Source of the DNA: JBIOYL01 sp044870185
Lineage (GTDB): Bacteria > Actinomycetota > CALGFH01
DNA length: 25,262 nt
Direction of reading: 5' to 3'
Assembly: GCA_044870185.1 (NCBI GenBank)
Contig: JBIOYL010000467.1
Span: 1 to 25,262 of the forward strand
In this document: one piece after another, positions 24,930 through 25,262 of the stretch
Numbering within the stretch: position 1 is the first letter of the stretch
How the letters are laid out: the number at the start of each line of letters is the position of its first letter
Position numbers and translations under genes: made by a program
Notes under the pieces: model-generated
Told to the model about the DNA's origin: nothing
The model's input: only the letters and a program-made list of their open reading frames with translations
Databases searched by the model: none

Positions 24930-25262
24930 TCGGGCTCACCTTGGCCGAGGTGGCCGAGGCGACCGGGGGCCGGCTGGTCGAGGCCGACCCGGCCGCCCGC
25001 GTCAGCTCGCTGACCACCGACTCCCGCACGGCCGCCCCGGGCGCCCTGTTCGTCGCCCTGCGCGGCAGCCGCGCCGACGGCAGCGCCTTCGCCGGCGCCG
25101 CCCTGGCCGCCGGGGCGGTGGCCACGCTGGCCGCGGCCGGCGCCGTGGCGGCCGGGCCGCGGGTGGAGGTGGCCGACCCGCTGGCCGGCCTGGCCGCGGT
25201 GGCCGGCGCCGTGCGGGCCCGCGCGTGCGCCCGGGTGGTCGGGATCACCGGCACGACCGGCA
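24926..25262 (+). CDS. murF: MurF N-terminus, cut by window end
   Basis: 112 codons of UDP-MurNAc-tripeptide:D-alanyl-D-alanine ligase are visible before the window stops. The protein starts MIGLTLAEVAEATGGRL and contains SSLTTDSRTAAPGALFVAL, the UDP-binding domain signature shared with MurE. It ends at VVGITGTTG, the first half of the ATP-binding loop. It would add D-Ala-D-Ala to the stem peptide in the cytoplasm. The GTG start overlaps the murE stop as GTGA. Assignment to MurF rather than another Mur ligase rests on position after murE and the N-terminal pattern. The codons visible are intact. Confidence 0.92.

Overview
The window comes from a very GC-rich bacterium, almost certainly an actinomycete-type Actinomycetota. 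The signs are frequent GTG/TTG starts, stop/start overlaps, DUF3040 and DUF4032 genes, and a truncated coenzyme-F420-type oxidoreductase. It also has the division and cell-wall order mraZ-rsmH-ftsL-ftsI-murE-murF, a MurE with the DNPR motif of meso-diaminopimelate enzymes, and a LexA box of the GAAC-N4-GTTC type. I cannot name a genus from sequence alone.

Layout. 1-183 is the tail of an unidentified + strand gene. 260-2137 (-) is dxs, and 2241-3521 (+) is a DUF4032 kinase-like gene that looks leaderless. 6914 down to 3525 (-) is one tightly overlapped operon: an ABC-2 permease, two ABC ATPases resembling the two halves of YbhF/RbbA-type proteins, and a TetR regulator. It has a TTGACG-N16-TAGACT promoter and a 9-bp inverted repeat placed as an operator. 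Just upstream, 7579 down to 6993 (-) is a Phd/YefM-RelE/ParE-like toxin-antitoxin pair. 7664-8499 (-) is a decayed luciferase-like (LLM) oxidoreductase, truncated at its 5' end next to a duplicated copy of the tail of the neighbouring peptidase gene.

8651-9415 (-), an M23 lipoprotein, and 9528-10985 (+), DNA polymerase IV, diverge from a region carrying one perfect SOS box. DUF3040 (11084-11485, +) follows. 16108 down to 11539 (-) is a MoxR AAA ATPase - DUF58 - TgpA-like transglutaminase operon. A TetR gene (16219-16824, +) diverges from it. Then come an HNH endonuclease and a membrane-anchored metallophosphoesterase (17003-19056, +).

From 19134 the dcw cluster begins: a promoter overlapped by three MraZ-type direct repeats at exact 10-bp spacing, a perfect 26-bp palindrome in the leader, and then mraZ, rsmH, ftsL, ftsI, murE and the start of murF. 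The genes mostly overlap or nearly abut. The exception is a gap before murE, which may have its own promoter.

No rRNA, tRNA, CRISPR array, prophage or insertion sequence was seen. No stretch over 300 bases lacks a gene or gene remnant. Most of the window is ordinary core genome. The unusual parts are the split ABC exporter with its regulatory site, the bidirectional SOS region, the mraZ control region, the decayed LLM locus, and repeated TANNNT boxes 6-9 bases before start codons. I did not find a convincing wholly new system.
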